From assembly GCA_036635835.1 (NCBI GenBank), contig JAVWPP010000053.1, positions 1-5,216 of the forward strand: a stretch of 5,216 nucleotides of DNA. Direction: 5' to 3'. How positions within the stretch are numbered: the first letter of the stretch is position 1; every line of letters starts with the position of its first letter. This document shows, piece after piece, positions 4,384-5,216 of this stretch. Made by a program: the position numbers and the translations under genes. Below the pieces are notes generated by a model. The model was not told the DNA's origin, searched no databases, and saw only the letters and a list, made by a program, of their open reading frames with translations. This DNA is from JAVWPP01 sp036635835 (GTDB lineage Bacteria > Bacillota > Clostridia > TANB77 > CAG-465).

Positions 4384-5216
4384 TTAATATAAACTTTGAA
4401 AATACTCTTTTAGAATTCTTTTAACTTCATTTACATCTGCTTCTTTATTGATGCGGTCTTTTACTTTACTGCTGCCTTCTATGCCTTTTAAATACCAAGC
4501 TATATGCTTACGCATCTTAATTGCAGCACCTTTTTCTCCATCTAATGCTATTTGGTAGTCTATATGCTGAATTATCATATTTAGCTTGTCTATATTAGAA
4601 ACATGAACTTTTTTTTCTTCTAAAATTTCTTTAAAAATCCATGGGTTACCTTGAGCGCCTCTTGCAACCATAATTCCATCGCATTTTGTATAGTTAAACA
4701 TATTTTGCGCATCTTCTAGCGTAAAAATATCTCCGTTTCCAATTACGGGTATAGATACACTTTCTTTAACTTTTTTAATAATATCTAAATCTGCTTTACC
4801 TGTATAGTACTGCTCCCTTGTTCTTCCGTGCACCGTAATCATCTTAGCTCCGCAGCTTTCTGCTATTTTAGCTACTTCTACTGCTGTAACTATATCTTCT
4901 GTAAAGCCTTTTCTTGTTTTAACGGTTATTGGTTTAGAAGTTGCAGCTACTGCAGCTTTTATTATATTTCTAACATTATCTAGATCTAGTAAAAGGCCAG
5001 CGCCATCTCCGTTTTTAACTAGCTTAGGAGCAGGGCATCCCATGTTTATGTCTATAATATCTATGCTGTCGTCCATGTCTAGCATTTTTACAGTCTCGGC
5101 TATAACCTCCGGCTCATGCCCAAATATCTGGACAACAGATGGTCTGTTTTCATCTAAAATCTCTAAAAGCTTTTTAGTTTTTTTATCGTTATACGTCATA
5201 GCTTTGCTACTTGCCA
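4384..5216 (-). CDS. dusB: tRNA-dihydrouridine synthase, DusB type (partial, N-terminus beyond window)
   Basis: This flavoenzyme reduces uridine to dihydrouridine in the D-loop of tRNAs, using FMN and NADPH, in the cytoplasm. The reading frame runs off the right edge: before the first visible Met at 5199 it reads ASSKA, matching the family's M(V/I)S(A/S)KAM segment, so roughly 40-50 N-terminal residues of the TIM barrel are missing and 5199 is not the true start. Numbering from that Met: INMGCPAPK carries the catalytic Cys55; TVKTRKG (92-98) and HGRTREQYYTG (124-134) are substrate and flavin-site motifs; GNGD (154-157) and ARGAQGNPW (179-187) bind the FMN phosphate; MRKHIAWYLKG marks the C-terminal helical tRNA-binding domain. 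All key residues seen are intact. Its usual Firmicute partners (greA, lysS) do not follow; instead comes a T-rich gap. The family is certain; DusB rather than another Dus subgroup is likely. Confidence 0.95.
   Translation of the reverse strand, partial: ASSKAMTYNDKKTKKLLEILDENRPSVVQIFGHEPEVIAETVKMLDMDDSIDIIDINMGCPAPKLVKNGDGAGLLLDLDNVRNIIKAAVAATSKPITVKTRKGFTEDIVTAVEVAKIAESCGAKMITVHGRTREQYYTGKADLDIIKKVKESVSIPVIGNGDIFTLEDAQNMFNYTKCDGIMVARGAQGNPWIFKEILEEKKVHVSNIDKLNMIIQHIDYQIALDGEKGAAIKMRKHIAWYLKGIEGSSKVKDRINKEADVNEVKRILKEYFQSLY

Overview
The window is AT-rich DNA with every convincing gene on the minus strand, so transcription runs from high to low coordinates. It looks like a chromosomal segment of a low-GC, probably spore-forming Firmicute of the class Clostridia. 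The clues are the base composition, A-rich Shine-Dalgarno sites, a MazF closely resembling the Bacillus/Clostridium EndoA (NdoA) type, and a GerS-like (LolA-fold) protein of the kind linked to clostridial spore germination. The species cannot be named from the sequence.

In transcription order, from the right edge: (1) a tRNA-dihydrouridine synthase of the DusB type, whose N-terminus lies beyond the window; (2) a roughly 290-base gap holding a long 12-bp-arm inverted repeat, a 110-base stretch that is 85% T on the plus strand (A on the transcribed strand), and a good sigma-A promoter; (3) an AI-2E/PerM-family membrane protein, followed by a tandem 9-mer and an intrinsic terminator; (4) a two-gene unit of a membrane-anchored GerS-like protein with a TTG start and, 17 bases on, a MazF endoribonuclease whose stop codon lies in the 5' arm of its terminator; (5) a separately promoted gene for a 511-residue protein. 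This last protein has an apparently degenerate phospholipase-D-like N-terminus, a long acidic linker with a recurring short motif, a charged helix and an unassigned C-terminal domain.

The four transcription units are well separated by visible promoters or terminators, so functional coupling is supported only for the GerS-like/mazF pair. In relatives such as Clostridioides difficile I recall the order gerS, alanine racemase, mazE antitoxin, mazF. Here the racemase and antitoxin are absent between the outer genes, leaving an apparently orphan toxin. Most of the window is ordinary housekeeping sequence. The orphan MazF, the unassigned acidic protein and the strand-asymmetric T tract are the points most worth a second look. 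No tRNA, rRNA, CRISPR array, insertion sequence or phage gene was seen.
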